Positions 43,271-52,525 are shown, numbered from the stretch's first letter. The stretch: DNA of 64,000 nucleotides from Nostoc sp. MS1 (GCF_019976755.1 NZ_AP023441.1:6197501-6261500), one strand, 5' to 3'. Translations and numbers: made by a program. The notes: generated from the letters alone by a model not told the origin.

Positions 43271-44887
43271 TCATCTCACTGGTAACAGAATACGGGAACC
43301 CTCGCCGCCACAGGTTACGGTGAGTGTGATTATCTGGGCGTTTAATAAATTATCACTGTGCAGAACTGGGCCATTGCCAGAGTTCATGGCGTAGGCTGGG
43401 TAACACGCTGCACTTAAACTTAGGCGTAAGGCGTTACCTTGAGGAATGCAGACACAAGTTGTTTGTAGTTGAATCTTTTTGGTGATGTTATTGGTTCCGT
43501 CTGGACAATGTAAGTAACCTTGCGTCACGTTAAGGACTCTGCCGTCTGGATGGACTTGTGAGAGGACTGCACACAAATCATAACTGGGTTGATCAGCAGT
43601 GCAGGAAATTTCTACTATCACATCACCTAGTAAATGTAAGTCTGCGGTTAGGGGTTCGCTTGTGTATGTGAGGACATCTGCACGGGCATCGATATGCGAT
43701 CGCTCAAATACACCAGATGCGATCGCTGCATGACCGCCTACCGATGGCACTGGTCGCCAAGGGTCATGTACTAGAACGTCTTTGTGTTCTGTGGGCTGAG
43801 GATTTTGTGTCAGAGTTCCAGCATCTTCTCTAATACTGGCTAGTCCGGTGGTTGACAAGTAGTAAATTTTCTGGTTTGATATATTTATAATGGAAATATA
43901 TTGCCACATATTACTTCCCATCTCAAATAAGTATAAAGGGTAATTATCAAACAAGCCTGTATCTATACCCTTGAGAAAGTAATCAAACCATCTGATTTGT
44001 ATTTCATCTATAGGACTGGCGGCTTGATTGCCAAAGTCCACTTCACCGACTTTGCGACCCCAAGGTAAATGCGCCCAAGGCCCGACTATTAAATGTTGGG
44101 GTGTGGTGGCACGGGCTGCCATATCCTTATATAAATGCAGCGTACCGCTTAGGTAAGTATCGAACCAGCCGCCGATATGCAGCATGGGCAAGTCAACATT
44201 TTGGAAGTGGGTTTTGGGTGAGAGTTCTTGCCAGTATGCGTCCGGTTGGGGATGGGCTACCCAGTCGTGATAGAAAGATTCGGGGGCGAGTTGTTGGAGA
44301 ATTTCGGGGTTATTTAGGGGAAGGTTACGGGATGCGGCGAATAATGCTTGATAGGTTTGTTTGTCTCCTCGTAATCTTGCGGTTTCTGTGGCTAGTTGAA
44401 TTGCCCAAGCGAGGTTAGTTTGTAAACAAAATGCACCACCTTCATAAGCCCAGTCTGTATATAAATCATAACCAATCATCGCTGGGCATATGGTTTTGAG
44501 GGCTGGTGGTTTGGCAATAGCTGCATATAACTGAGTCATCCCTTGATAGGAAAATCCATACATTCCCAGCAGTCCATTGCTACCTGGAAGACTTGCAGCC
44601 CAGTTGACTGTATCTTCGCCATCGGCAATTTCATTGGTAAATAACTGAAATTCCCCGCCTGAAGTACCGCGTCCGCGTACATCTTGAATCACCACTATGT
44701 AACCGTGGGCAGCATACCAAGTAGGATGAGCATAGACAACAGTGGATGCGATCGCACGACCATAGGGTTGTCGCATCAATAATACTGGAAACTCCCCGGC
44801 TGCATCTGGGCGATAGATATCTGCATCCAACCGCACACCATCACGAGTGTACATTGATGCAATTTCCTTACCAAGAACTTGAAACAT
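43271..44887 (-). CDS. CocE/NonD-type serine hydrolase (S15 family)
   Basis: A 538-residue hydrolase: beta-strand DGVRLDADIYRPDA at the start, VIQDVRGRGTSGGEF (oxyanion region), nucleophile Ser in GMYGFSYQGMTQ, HIGGWFDTYLSG and HLIVGPWAHLPWG (catalytic His), and a C-terminal jelly-roll domain. The family includes acyl-ester hydrolases and X-Pro dipeptidyl peptidases. No signal peptide, so cytoplasmic. Substrate unknown. The ATG at 44887 is consistent with family starts. Confidence 0.87.
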   Translation of the reverse strand: MFQVLGKEIASMYTRDGVRLDADIYRPDAAGEFPVLLMRQPYGRAIASTVVYAHPTWYAAHGYIVVIQDVRGRGTSGGEFQLFTNEIADGEDTVNWAASLPGSNGLLGMYGFSYQGMTQLYAAIAKPPALKTICPAMIGYDLYTDWAYEGGAFCLQTNLAWAIQLATETARLRGDKQTYQALFAASRNLPLNNPEILQQLAPESFYHDWVAHPQPDAYWQELSPKTHFQNVDLPMLHIGGWFDTYLSGTLHLYKDMAARATTPQHLIVGPWAHLPWGRKVGEVDFGNQAASPIDEIQIRWFDYFLKGIDTGLFDNYPLYLFEMGSNMWQYISIINISNQKIYYLSTTGLASIREDAGTLTQNPQPTEHKDVLVHDPWRPVPSVGGHAAIASGVFERSHIDARADVLTYTSEPLTADLHLLGDVIVEISCTADQPSYDLCAVLSQVHPDGRVLNVTQGYLHCPDGTNNITKKIQLQTTCVCIPQGNALRLSLSAACYPAYAMNSGNGPVLHSDNLLNAQIITLTVTCGGEGSRILLPVR

Positions 44888-44895
44888 ACCTCAAC

Positions 44896-44925
44896 CGCAT
44901 CACCAATTACCAATTACCAATTACT
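44896..44925. repeat. Tandem ATTACCA heptamers
   Basis: CACCAATTACCAATTACCAATTAC between two minus-strand genes. Confidence 0.7.
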
Positions 44926-45700
44926 TCTTTTTCTTTTTCTTCTTCTTATCACTCACAGGTGGCGCAAAACCACGGGGTGGCGGTGGTGGGAGTTCTTGCG
45001 TGTAGTAACTTATGATGTCTTCTAACCGAAACTTTGTTTCAGGAACTTCTCCGGGCGCTTTCAATCCTAACTCTACCTGTGCCGTATTCCAATCACCGAC
45101 AATGTAGGTGGGTACTCGATTAGCCGCAAATGCACTTTCTATAACTTGTGCAGACTCAACAGCTTTTAAATCAAGTAGTTCGCCAATTAAAAAAGCGTTA
45201 AGTTCCGGGTCATTATTGGCAAATTCTTCTAATCTTTTGGTCAAGACTGCCACACATTTATCACGTAAATCAGGATGTTTCTCAGCAATTTTCGTTAACG
45301 ATGTAGCCGCATCAGCAAGTTGATAAGCATCATGAGACGTATCCTGAAGATATGCTTCTAGTGTAGGAATTGCTGCCGCCCCGATGGTACTATAGAACGC
45401 AAATAATTCACTAGGCATCCAATCATCATCAAGTTCATGAAATAGATTTACCAGAGGTTGAATTGCTGCTTCTGCACCCAGTTGATTCAACACCCGCACT
45501 GCATGAACTGGCCCCCAAGCTTCTACAGTATCGATATCACCGCTATTTAACTCTTTATCCGTCGCCAAGCGAATTAAGTCAGGAATATGGTCTGCACTGA
45601 AACCCAGTTCTTCTATATAATTGGGGATTGCTTTCATCTCGCTACAATCACCGTAGGTTAATAGCTTATCCACAGGAGATGGATATATAGACCCTGACAT
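44921..45700 (-). CDS. HEAT-repeat/DUF1186-like protein with polylysine tail
   Basis: About 259 residues. Helical repeats (AVRVLNQLGAEAAIQPLVNL, FYSTIGAAAIPTLEAYLQD, ADAATSLTKIAEK) recall HEAT repeats of the DUF1186 family. The end is unusual: ELPPPPPRGFAPPVSD and then eight or so lysines. Family members often end in a metal-binding SEC-C motif, absent here. ATG at 45700 with GGAG at good spacing is preferred over an upstream GTG. It may follow the aspartyl-protease-like gene in one transcript. Confidence 0.65.
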   Translation of the reverse strand: MSGSIYPSPVDKLLTYGDCSEMKAIPNYIEELGFSADHIPDLIRLATDKELNSGDIDTVEAWGPVHAVRVLNQLGAEAAIQPLVNLFHELDDDWMPSELFAFYSTIGAAAIPTLEAYLQDTSHDAYQLADAATSLTKIAEKHPDLRDKCVAVLTKRLEEFANNDPELNAFLIGELLDLKAVESAQVIESAFAANRVPTYIVGDWNTAQVELGLKAPGEVPETKFRLEDIISYYTQELPPPPPRGFAPPVSDKKKKKKKK

Positions 45701-45733
45701 ATTAATTATCTCCACCTTGTTTGGTTGTAACCA

Positions 45734-46096
45734 TTATCCCAGCGTTAACAACTTAGAGGGCATATCTACTAATAATTTTTGATTCTTTAACCACTGACGA
45801 CCGAGTAAAATTTCAGATAGTCCTTGTCCTACATGAACCGGAATATCAAAATCCTCTCCACCAATTCGCATCTCTCCCAAATAAATATCAAATTCTGCTT
45901 CACCTTGGGCTGTCAGCATTGTTTGCTGTTCTAGATAAGTCCAACCAAGTGCTGCTAAATCTTGATTATCAATAGCCAACCACCAAGAAAAACCTGTATC
46001 AAACACTGCATCAATCGGTATTTCTAATCCATCCGCAGTTATTAACTCTATCTCAAAAAGTAATTCATCCTCATCACCAAACTTTCCTAAAATCAT
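45734..46096 (-). CDS. Retropepsin-like aspartyl protease-fold protein
   Basis: A 120-residue clan AA protein: VFDTGFSWWLAID (D33-T34-G35 active site) and the late EILLGRQWLKN segment typical of the fold. Such small proteases work as homodimers; substrates in cyanobacteria are unknown. Its ATG overlaps the stop of the upstream 105-residue gene by 4 bp, showing translational coupling. Confidence 0.8.
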   Translation of the reverse strand: MILGKFGDEDELLFEIELITADGLEIPIDAVFDTGFSWWLAIDNQDLAALGWTYLEQQTMLTAQGEAEFDIYLGEMRIGGEDFDIPVHVGQGLSEILLGRQWLKNQKLLVDMPSKLLTLG

Positions 46097-46410
46097 ATCC
46101 TACCGCAAGCCCCAGTTTCATTAATGCGGAAAACGTGCAGCTTGGCATTTGGGTATTTTTCCTGGGCTTGTTTTGCCACTGATAATACATCCTCATGCAG
46201 AAAATATTCTCCGCTTTCTGGCTCAACAGCAATAAACCAGTTGTAATGAGTTTTGATTAATTGTGGTTGTACTTGAGCAAATATTAGTTCGCACTGTTCT
46301 TTAAATGCTTCACGTCCAGCTTTCCATTGAGATTGTTGTGCTTGTGTCCACTGAATTTGTGGGAATATTCTCCCCCGACGTGCTTGATGAGTTGATTTAG
46401 TGTCAGTCAT
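46093..46410 (-). CDS. Hypothetical protein coupled to the aspartyl-protease gene
   Basis: A 105-residue soluble protein (FPQIQWTQAQQSQWKAGREA, then HYNWFIAVEPESGEYFLHED, ending RINETGACGRI). Not named; I have the impression that it commonly accompanies the small aspartyl-protease gene in cyanobacteria. The ATGA overlap implies the two products act together. Confidence 0.7.
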   Translation of the reverse strand: MTDTKSTHQARRGRIFPQIQWTQAQQSQWKAGREAFKEQCELIFAQVQPQLIKTHYNWFIAVEPESGEYFLHEDVLSVAKQAQEKYPNAKLHVFRINETGACGRI

Positions 46411-46496
46411 AGTTGCAGGTGCGGCTCTACATGATATTTTCTACTACTTCTCTTAATATACAAGGGTGCGTTAAAGCAGCACGTAACGCAGAGAAT

Positions 46497-46527
46497 AATT
46501 ATGGACTATGGACTAATTACTAATGAC
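46497..46527. repeat. Heptamer repeats (TATGGAC, CTAATTA)
   Basis: TATGGACTATGGACTAATTAC, 120 bp before the next gene. Confidence 0.6.
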
Positions 46528-46647
46528 TATTTGAACTACTTATAACTTGCCTGTCCAAACCCTTATAAACTGATACAACGCTAAAGATGTAAAATTTTTG
46601 TTAAATTCAACGAGCATCAATAGTTTCCCCTTATCAGGTACTTCAGC

Positions 46648-48861
46648 ATGACTGCAATCACACCCAAAGCTTCTTCTGCGCTTCCCGAATTTGCGGAAGG
46701 TATTCAATATTTTGGTGAGGCGCTGCCAGACTTTGAAACTTATGGTGCTACACCTGCGATAGAATCGGGCAAAGTAGCGATCGCATCTCCTACAGACCCA
46801 AAAGCAGTATATCAAACTCTACTCGCTGCCGATGCCTTGCGCTATTTAACATTACAAATCACTGGAAGTAAGGCTTCTGGACATCCAGGCGGGTTTGCCA
46901 GCCAAGCAGAAGCTTATGCGGCGTTGGTCATGCTGGGGTATAAGAATATTATTACCGAAGTCGGACACCACGCCCCTGGATTTTATAGTGCCATGTTCCT
47001 GGATCGATCGCTAGAGGATATGGGCATTTTAACTGTACAACAATTGCGCGATCGCTTCCGCGAAAAGCACGGGTTATTAGGACACCTTTCCGGTTACATC
47101 CCCGGTATTCTCGCCCCGGCTGGCCCCTTGGGACAAGGACAACACTTTGCAATGGCGGCGGCAAAGTTACATCCAGATAAATTATTCCCCTTCACCTTGG
47201 GCGACGGTGGACTCGGTGAACCCTACATCATCAGTGCAATGGCACATTTCCACACCGCATATCCCCAAGCCACCAACTTCCTACCCGTCCTCGTTTGGAA
47301 TGGTTACAGCCAAGAACATCACAGTATGGTTTCCCTAAAAACCAACGAACAGATGACCGCATTTTGGCAAGGTAACGGTTTTGATGAGGTTGTATTAATC
47401 GATGCCAAGGAGTTTGATGACCAAAACCAACCAGGGGATTATGTAGATAGTACCGCCTTCTCCTTCCAAAAACGCCTGGAATTTACCCAAGCCGTCCTCG
47501 TCGCTGCCGATAAAGCCGCCCGTTCTGCTTTGGGTGGTAAACTGACAGTATTTATTATCAAACAACTCAAAGGCGCAGGCGTTCACGCCAAAGGTGCAAA
47601 ATCTCACAACCTCTATGCCAAAGACACCTTAGACGCACCCCACATTGTCACCGCCTTACAAAGCCGTGCGTTATACCCGAAAGCTTGGCAAACTGTGAGA
47701 ACCAACGCTGAACGCGCAGGCGGCGGCCCCGCAGCCAAAACAGTGGTGACAGAATTTGAATTACCATTACCAGAATTAGGTACATTACCCTTAGAAGAAT
47801 ATGCAGTCGGTGGGGAAGCCAAAGTTTCCACCACCGCAATGGGACGACTGGTGGGTGTAGTCGGACAAAAAGATCCAAACTTCCTCGTCACCAACGCCGA
47901 CGGTAACGAAGCTTCCGGTATTGGGAACATCAACCAAGCCTTAAAAATCATCCACCCCACCACCGACGACTTATATAACCAAGCACCAAACGGACAAGTT
48001 TACGAACCCTTGAGTGAAGATGCTTGTGCAGGTTTAGCGGCTGGCTTATCCTTGATGGGTGCAAGAACCCTGTGGTGTTCCTATGAGTCCTTTGCTATCA
48101 ACGGCTTACCAATATGGCAAACCGTCACCCAAGCAATGGCAGAATTACGCCGCCAGACACCCTCAACAATTACCCTCTTCACCGCCGGTGCATTAGAACA
48201 AGGGCGCAACGGTTGGACACACCAACGTCCAGAAATTGAAGCCTACTTTGCATCGATGATGCGGAACGGCAATGTATTTCCTGTATTCCCCCCCGATGCT
48301 AACAGTATTCAAGTCTGTTATGACTGGGCGTTAACTACAAAAAATAAGGGAATTGTCATCACTGCAAGTAAATCACCTTTACCAATTCGTACCACCTTTG
48401 AACAAACCCGCCAAGGTTTAGAAGAGGGTGCAATAGTATTACATGAAACTGCGGGTGAGAAGAAAGTTGTGTTTGCCGTAATTGGCGATATGACATTAAT
48501 TCCTGTGTTTGAAGCAGCGAAATCTTTAGAAAGTCAAGTTGTAGGAGTGAAGATAGTTTCTATCATCAACCCCCGCCGTTTATATCGTCCCGGTGATGTG
48601 GCTTGGGATACTTGTTCACAACCCGATGGCGGTTTCATTGATGATGCTAAATTCGCCCAATTATTTGGCGGTGATGCGTTAATTGGTGTGACTGGTGGTG
48701 CTGCATCGATGTTAGAACCCATCATGTTGCGGAGTAACAGCCAGCGCGACACCTTCGCCTGGAAGCGTGGGGAAACTACAGCCAGTGCTGGCGAGTTGAT
48801 GGCTTTCAATGGTTTGACTGCTGAGGCTTTGGCGAAGCGGGCTATTGAGTTAGTGGGTTAA
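46648..48861 (+). CDS. Transketolase/phosphoketolase-like thiamine-diphosphate enzyme
   Basis: A 737-residue ThDP enzyme. The N-terminal half has SKASGHPGGF, LGQGQHFAMAAAK and the ThDP motif LGDGGLGEPY, with the closing Asn near VLVWNGY; the middle has the pyrimidine domain (TNADGNEASGIGNINQAL, TLWCSYESFA) and the C-terminus GWTHQRPEIEAYF and VFPPDANSIQVCYDW, closer to phosphoketolase. It would act on sugar phosphates of the Calvin or phosphoketolase route. It is shorter than classical phosphoketolase (about 790) and differs from housekeeping transketolase; exact reaction uncertain. Confidence 0.75.
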   Translation: MTAITPKASSALPEFAEGIQYFGEALPDFETYGATPAIESGKVAIASPTDPKAVYQTLLAADALRYLTLQITGSKASGHPGGFASQAEAYAALVMLGYKNIITEVGHHAPGFYSAMFLDRSLEDMGILTVQQLRDRFREKHGLLGHLSGYIPGILAPAGPLGQGQHFAMAAAKLHPDKLFPFTLGDGGLGEPYIISAMAHFHTAYPQATNFLPVLVWNGYSQEHHSMVSLKTNEQMTAFWQGNGFDEVVLIDAKEFDDQNQPGDYVDSTAFSFQKRLEFTQAVLVAADKAARSALGGKLTVFIIKQLKGAGVHAKGAKSHNLYAKDTLDAPHIVTALQSRALYPKAWQTVRTNAERAGGGPAAKTVVTEFELPLPELGTLPLEEYAVGGEAKVSTTAMGRLVGVVGQKDPNFLVTNADGNEASGIGNINQALKIIHPTTDDLYNQAPNGQVYEPLSEDACAGLAAGLSLMGARTLWCSYESFAINGLPIWQTVTQAMAELRRQTPSTITLFTAGALEQGRNGWTHQRPEIEAYFASMMRNGNVFPVFPPDANSIQVCYDWALTTKNKGIVITASKSPLPIRTTFEQTRQGLEEGAIVLHETAGEKKVVFAVIGDMTLIPVFEAAKSLESQVVGVKIVSIINPRRLYRPGDVAWDTCSQPDGGFIDDAKFAQLFGGDALIGVTGGAASMLEPIMLRSNSQRDTFAWKRGETTASAGELMAFNGLTAEALAKRAIELVG

Positions 48862-48872
48862 AAAATTATCAT

Positions 48873-48902
48873 ACCCCATCTAGTTTTTTACTTAGGTGGG
48901 GT
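48873..48902 (+). terminator. Probable terminator of the ThDP enzyme gene
   Basis: ACCCCATCTA (48873-48882) pairs with TAGGTGGGGT (48893-48902) with one G-U pair; a T6 run lies in the loop rather than after the stem. Confidence 0.5.
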
Positions 48903-48959
48903 TATAACTGAGTGGTGAATATTCCAACTAGCAATTTTTACTACCAGTATTAAACCACC

Positions 48960-51302
48960 ATGTCATCACAACAATTCCAATCCGCACACAGCAGTATTTA
49001 TAATCTAGGTACACAACTTTTAAAGTACCTTCAGGAAATTCGCCAAGATCGACTTAGTGAAGGTGACGACACCAAAGGTTTGGAAGCTGTTGAGGCTGAC
49101 ATCAACACAGCATTAACCGCATTGAAAAAACAAAAATATCAGGTTGCAGTTATTGCAGCCATGAAAGCGGGAAAGAGTACCTTTCTTAATTCGATCATTG
49201 GTGTAGATGTTTTAGCTAGTGAAACCGCAGCTTGTACCATCTGCCGTACAGATGTACTTCATATTCCGGCTGATCAAGTTCCCAGATTGTTAGAATATCG
49301 AGCAGGAGAAAGAAAACCTGTTGTTATTGCCGAAGGGAATGAAGGAGAAATTCAGCAGAAATTTTTAGTTAGGACTCGTAAAATTAGAGAAACAGGCAAC
49401 CCTGATAATACTATACGGTTTGAAATAGAACATCCAATTGAAGCAATTAGTGGACTGTCTTCGCTTGCGGGTTTTACCCTTGTTGACACACCTGGGCCAA
49501 ATGAATGGGAATCAGCACAATTTAACACAGTAGCATTGAAGCAAACTGCCTTAGAAGCATTAAGAAATTGCAATGCAATTTTGTTTATTTTAAATTACGC
49601 TTCTTACAAAGATAATGCTGTTTCTGATTTATTTAAGGATGTAATTGAGAATCGGAAGGAGATTTTAGAATCTGAAAAAGGCAAGATTTACTTTATTCTC
49701 AACAAAGTTGATCAAAAAACTGAAAAAGATAGGGAAATTCAAGAGGTAATTCAAGACTTAAAACGTGAACTGTCTAATTTTGGTTTTCCTAATCCCATTA
49801 TTTATCCTGCTAGTTCTAGACAAGGACTACTAGCTAAGTTAATTCAACAAGGTAAAGCAACTGAAAGTCAAATCAAAGATTTCAAAAAATTCTTTAGTGC
49901 TAGATATGCAACTGAAGATGAAGAAGGAAATCAAATTATACCAGCACCTCGTAAAATAGCCCCACAAGCTTTAATAGATAGTGGCATTCCTACTATTCAA
50001 GAAACAGTAATTGAAACCATTACTAAGAATGCAGGTTGGAATCTTTTGAGTGATTCCTTAGCAAAAATAGATAAAGCCGCTAAATCAATTGAAGATACTC
50101 TCAACACAAAAATTAGTGGCTGGGAAATGGATATTTTATCTTTAAAGCAAAAAATACAAGAATATAGAAAACGGTCTGATAATGCCAAAAAAAAAGTAAA
50201 AGACGTAAAAAATTCCGTAGATGAACAAAAACAAATACTTGTAAATGGTTTTAGCCAAGGAATTGATTTGTTTGCTTCAGGTACTAAAAAACAAATTCAA
50301 TATCAGATTGACCTTATAGCGGAATCTCAGTCAGTAAAGTTTTCTACTATAAAAAAAGTAAAAGCTAATCCTTCACTATTAGCAACATCAGATAAAAATA
50401 TTGATTGGGGAGATGCCATAGCTGATTTTGGTGGTAGTATTTTAGGCTTGTTTAGCAAAAGCTTAGAAAATATATTTAGGGTAGGTGTTAAAGGAGGCGC
50501 ATCTTTAATTAAATCTCTTACAGAATCTGCACCTGAAGTATTTAATCCTTCTAATTCTTCTTATGTGGAAACTCTAAAACTTTCTGATCCGTATGTGATA
50601 AAAGCTAAGAATAAAAAAGATGCTCAGAATATTAACAAAACAATTAATGAATTTTGTAGTCCTCTAATTCAAAGTTTTTGGTTAGATACCCAAGACAGAT
50701 TAGTTAGAGATGGTACTAATATTCGGAAACAATTAGCTTTGAAAATTCAAAACGATGTTCAAGAAATATCCAATGAGCTATCTGATTATTTGGATGAAGC
50801 ATTACAAGTTGAATTAAATGTTAATCCAATTCAGTTTCCTAGTTTTGAATTTAAAGGCATTGATGCCAATATTAGAAAACAGCAAGAAATTTTTAAAAGG
50901 ACAGAGCAGAAATTAGTAACAGAAAAGAATTGTTGCTCTAGTAAATCCTATTATGTCCCTCATGAATATGAAGATAAGCAAGATTTTTATGAAATAAATT
51001 TATACCAAACTGCACAGGTAATTAACTCAAAAATAGATGAACAGGTTGCTAGAAATAAAGAGTTGCTCCAAAGAGTTATCGAAAAACAAATTGCAGAAGA
51101 CTTTAGAAGCGCAGAGAAACAGATCAGTGATTATATCAACAAATTTCAAGAAGATTTTGATAGTCTACTAAAAGAACGGGAAACGAAAGAAGCAGAATCA
51201 GAAACAATAATTAGTACCTTGAATTTACAAAAAAAGAAATTGAATGAATATTTACAGGAATTAAGATCAATTCGTCAATCTCTCAACACTTGGAAACCAT
51301 AG
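48960..51302 (+). CDS. Dynamin-like GTPase
   Basis: A 780-residue protein with a dynamin-type G domain: P-loop AAMKAGKSTFLNSI (about 66-79), switch I Thr in SETAACTICRTDV, G3 LVDTPGPNE and G4 LNKVDQ, followed by long coiled-coil regions (about 375-450 and 590-780) and a short hydrophobic Gly-rich segment (FGGSILGLFSKSLENIF, about 495-511) that could insert in membrane. Bacterial dynamin-like proteins remodel or protect membranes, some during phage attack. It stands alone with a terminator; no second DLP gene adjoins it. Confidence 0.82.
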   Translation: MSSQQFQSAHSSIYNLGTQLLKYLQEIRQDRLSEGDDTKGLEAVEADINTALTALKKQKYQVAVIAAMKAGKSTFLNSIIGVDVLASETAACTICRTDVLHIPADQVPRLLEYRAGERKPVVIAEGNEGEIQQKFLVRTRKIRETGNPDNTIRFEIEHPIEAISGLSSLAGFTLVDTPGPNEWESAQFNTVALKQTALEALRNCNAILFILNYASYKDNAVSDLFKDVIENRKEILESEKGKIYFILNKVDQKTEKDREIQEVIQDLKRELSNFGFPNPIIYPASSRQGLLAKLIQQGKATESQIKDFKKFFSARYATEDEEGNQIIPAPRKIAPQALIDSGIPTIQETVIETITKNAGWNLLSDSLAKIDKAAKSIEDTLNTKISGWEMDILSLKQKIQEYRKRSDNAKKKVKDVKNSVDEQKQILVNGFSQGIDLFASGTKKQIQYQIDLIAESQSVKFSTIKKVKANPSLLATSDKNIDWGDAIADFGGSILGLFSKSLENIFRVGVKGGASLIKSLTESAPEVFNPSNSSYVETLKLSDPYVIKAKNKKDAQNINKTINEFCSPLIQSFWLDTQDRLVRDGTNIRKQLALKIQNDVQEISNELSDYLDEALQVELNVNPIQFPSFEFKGIDANIRKQQEIFKRTEQKLVTEKNCCSSKSYYVPHEYEDKQDFYEINLYQTAQVINSKIDEQVARNKELLQRVIEKQIAEDFRSAEKQISDYINKFQEDFDSLLKERETKEAESETIISTLNLQKKKLNEYLQELRSIRQSLNTWKP

Positions 51303-51327
51303 TCACGAATCTGAGGTAGGTAGTTAA

Positions 51328-51519
51328 GTAGGGTGCGTTATGCTTAAACCTTAACGCACCTTTTTATATATCTATACACTTATTCTGATAAGTCTTTTAG
51401 GGTGGGTTAGTGAAAGTTTAACCCACCAAAGCCATAACCCTCGTGCAAATGGTGGGTTAGGCACAAAATCGGAAATCCTCATTTTGAGGATATAATCCTG
51501 TGCGCCTAACTCACCCTAC
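51328..51519. repeat. MITE-like repeat (GTAGGGTG ends)
   Basis: 192 bp with inverted ends: GTAGGGTGCGTTA and, reverse-complemented, GTAGGGTGAGTTA. Inside are further GGGTGGGTTAG / CTAACCCACC type blocks and a hairpin GGAAATCCTCATTTTGAGGAT. Related to 29769 and 38596 repeats. Confidence 0.7.
51332..51365 (+). terminator. Intrinsic terminator of the dynamin-like gene
   Basis: GGTGCGTTA (51332-51340) pairs with TAACGCACC (51352-51360) followed by five T. It is built from the end of a MITE-like repeat. Confidence 0.75.
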
Positions 51520-51584
51520 TAGGTCTTGCATAATTTATAATAAAATAGCTATTCTCCTGAATTTAGAATTTAAAGTTATTCATA

Positions 51585-51821
51585 ATGCTGCAAATCATCA
51601 AAGCAACCTGTACCAATGGTGAACTTGTTTTAAGTGAAAAACTCAGTTCCGAATTAGAAGGTAAAACACTACAAATTATGATTATTGAACCCAGCGAACC
51701 TAATCAAGCAATAGATTCTCAAGCATCAAAAATAGAACAGTTTTTAGAGCGAGTTAATAACTACTCATTCTCACTACCGGCAGATTACAAGTTTAATCGA
51801 GATGAAATTTATGACAGGTAA
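51585..51821 (+). CDS. Antitoxin of a VapBC-type pair
   Basis: A 78-residue protein with a small beta-rich N-terminus (IIKATCTNGELVLSEKLSSE, then GKTLQIMIIEP), like cyanobacterial antitoxins, and a C-terminus (FSLPADYKFNRDEIYDR) that should wrap the toxin. It overlaps the PIN-domain gene by 20 bp (or 11 bp if the second ATG is used), which is typical of toxin-antitoxin operons. It should neutralise the toxin and repress the operon. Confidence 0.8.
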   Translation: MLQIIKATCTNGELVLSEKLSSELEGKTLQIMIIEPSEPNQAIDSQASKIEQFLERVNNYSFSLPADYKFNRDEIYDR

Positions 51822-52224
51822 GATTTTTCTCGATAGTAATCTCTGGATTTATCTCTATGCTAAAAATGCGCCTGAAAAATCCCAAAAAGTTGCAGAAATA
51901 ATCAAAAATAATCATTCACTACTGCTAGTTAGTACCCAGGTGTTAGGTGAGTTATTTCATGTTTTGACCAGGAAAAAATTTACATCTACAACAGAGACGA
52001 TCGCAATTATATCAGATATAGTTAATACCTTTCCGATTCAGGCAATTAACACAACAGAAGTTATACAAGCATTAGAGATTCATGCTAGATATAACTACTC
52101 TTATTGGGATAGTTTAATTATAGCTACAGCGTTATTAAGTGAATGTTCCATCATTTACTCAGAAGATATGCAGCATAATCAGCTAATAGAGAATAAGGTA
52201 AGAATCATAAATCCATTTGTTTGA
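51802..52224 (+). CDS. PIN-domain ribonuclease toxin (VapC-like)
   Basis: A 140-residue PIN domain: KIFLDSNLWIYLYAK (first Asp), ELFHVLTRK (Glu), YWDSLIIATALLSECSIIYS (further acidic residues) and SEDMQHNQLI. PIN toxins cut RNA, usually tRNA or rRNA. All acidic residues expected are present. Two in-frame ATGs, at 51802 and 51811; the second has better similarity to family starts. Coupled to the antitoxin. Confidence 0.87.
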   Translation: MKFMTGKIFLDSNLWIYLYAKNAPEKSQKVAEIIKNNHSLLLVSTQVLGELFHVLTRKKFTSTTETIAIISDIVNTFPIQAINTTEVIQALEIHARYNYSYWDSLIIATALLSECSIIYSEDMQHNQLIENKVRIINPFV

Positions 52225-52264
52225 TTTTATATTTCATAATCTCTCCCAAGCATCACCAGCATGA

Positions 52265-52525
52265 ATATTAGAAATTAAGACTAAAAATATATCAAACTTT
52301 TGGGTTGAAGGTAAAGCTTTAGAATATTTAATATTACGCGCATTCCAACTTGAATGCGCAGAGGTAGCTTGGCCTTATACGGTAAAAGTTCAAGATAGAA
52401 TAGTAGAACAAATTGACGGGGTGGTATATATAGACAGCCTAGCCTGCTTGATAGAATGCAAGGATACTTCTAAAGAGGTTAACATAGAAGCGATCGCCAT
52501 TAATATAAATTATGGAAATAGATAA
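52265..52525 (+). pseudogene. Remnant of a restriction-endonuclease-like protein
   Basis: An open frame without a start codon (stop at 52262-52264) encodes NFWVEGKALEYLILRAFQLE, then QIDGVVYIDSLACLIECKD, a PD-(D/E)XK-type segment (IDG, then ECKD) as in Mrr-like nucleases. The N-terminal cap and the rest are missing and its end overlaps the next gene. Most likely a truncated gene. Confidence 0.6.

Noticed and set aside
46540..46815. Minus-strand frame over the start of the ThDP enzyme gene
   Set aside because: Antisense shadow of a conserved protein.
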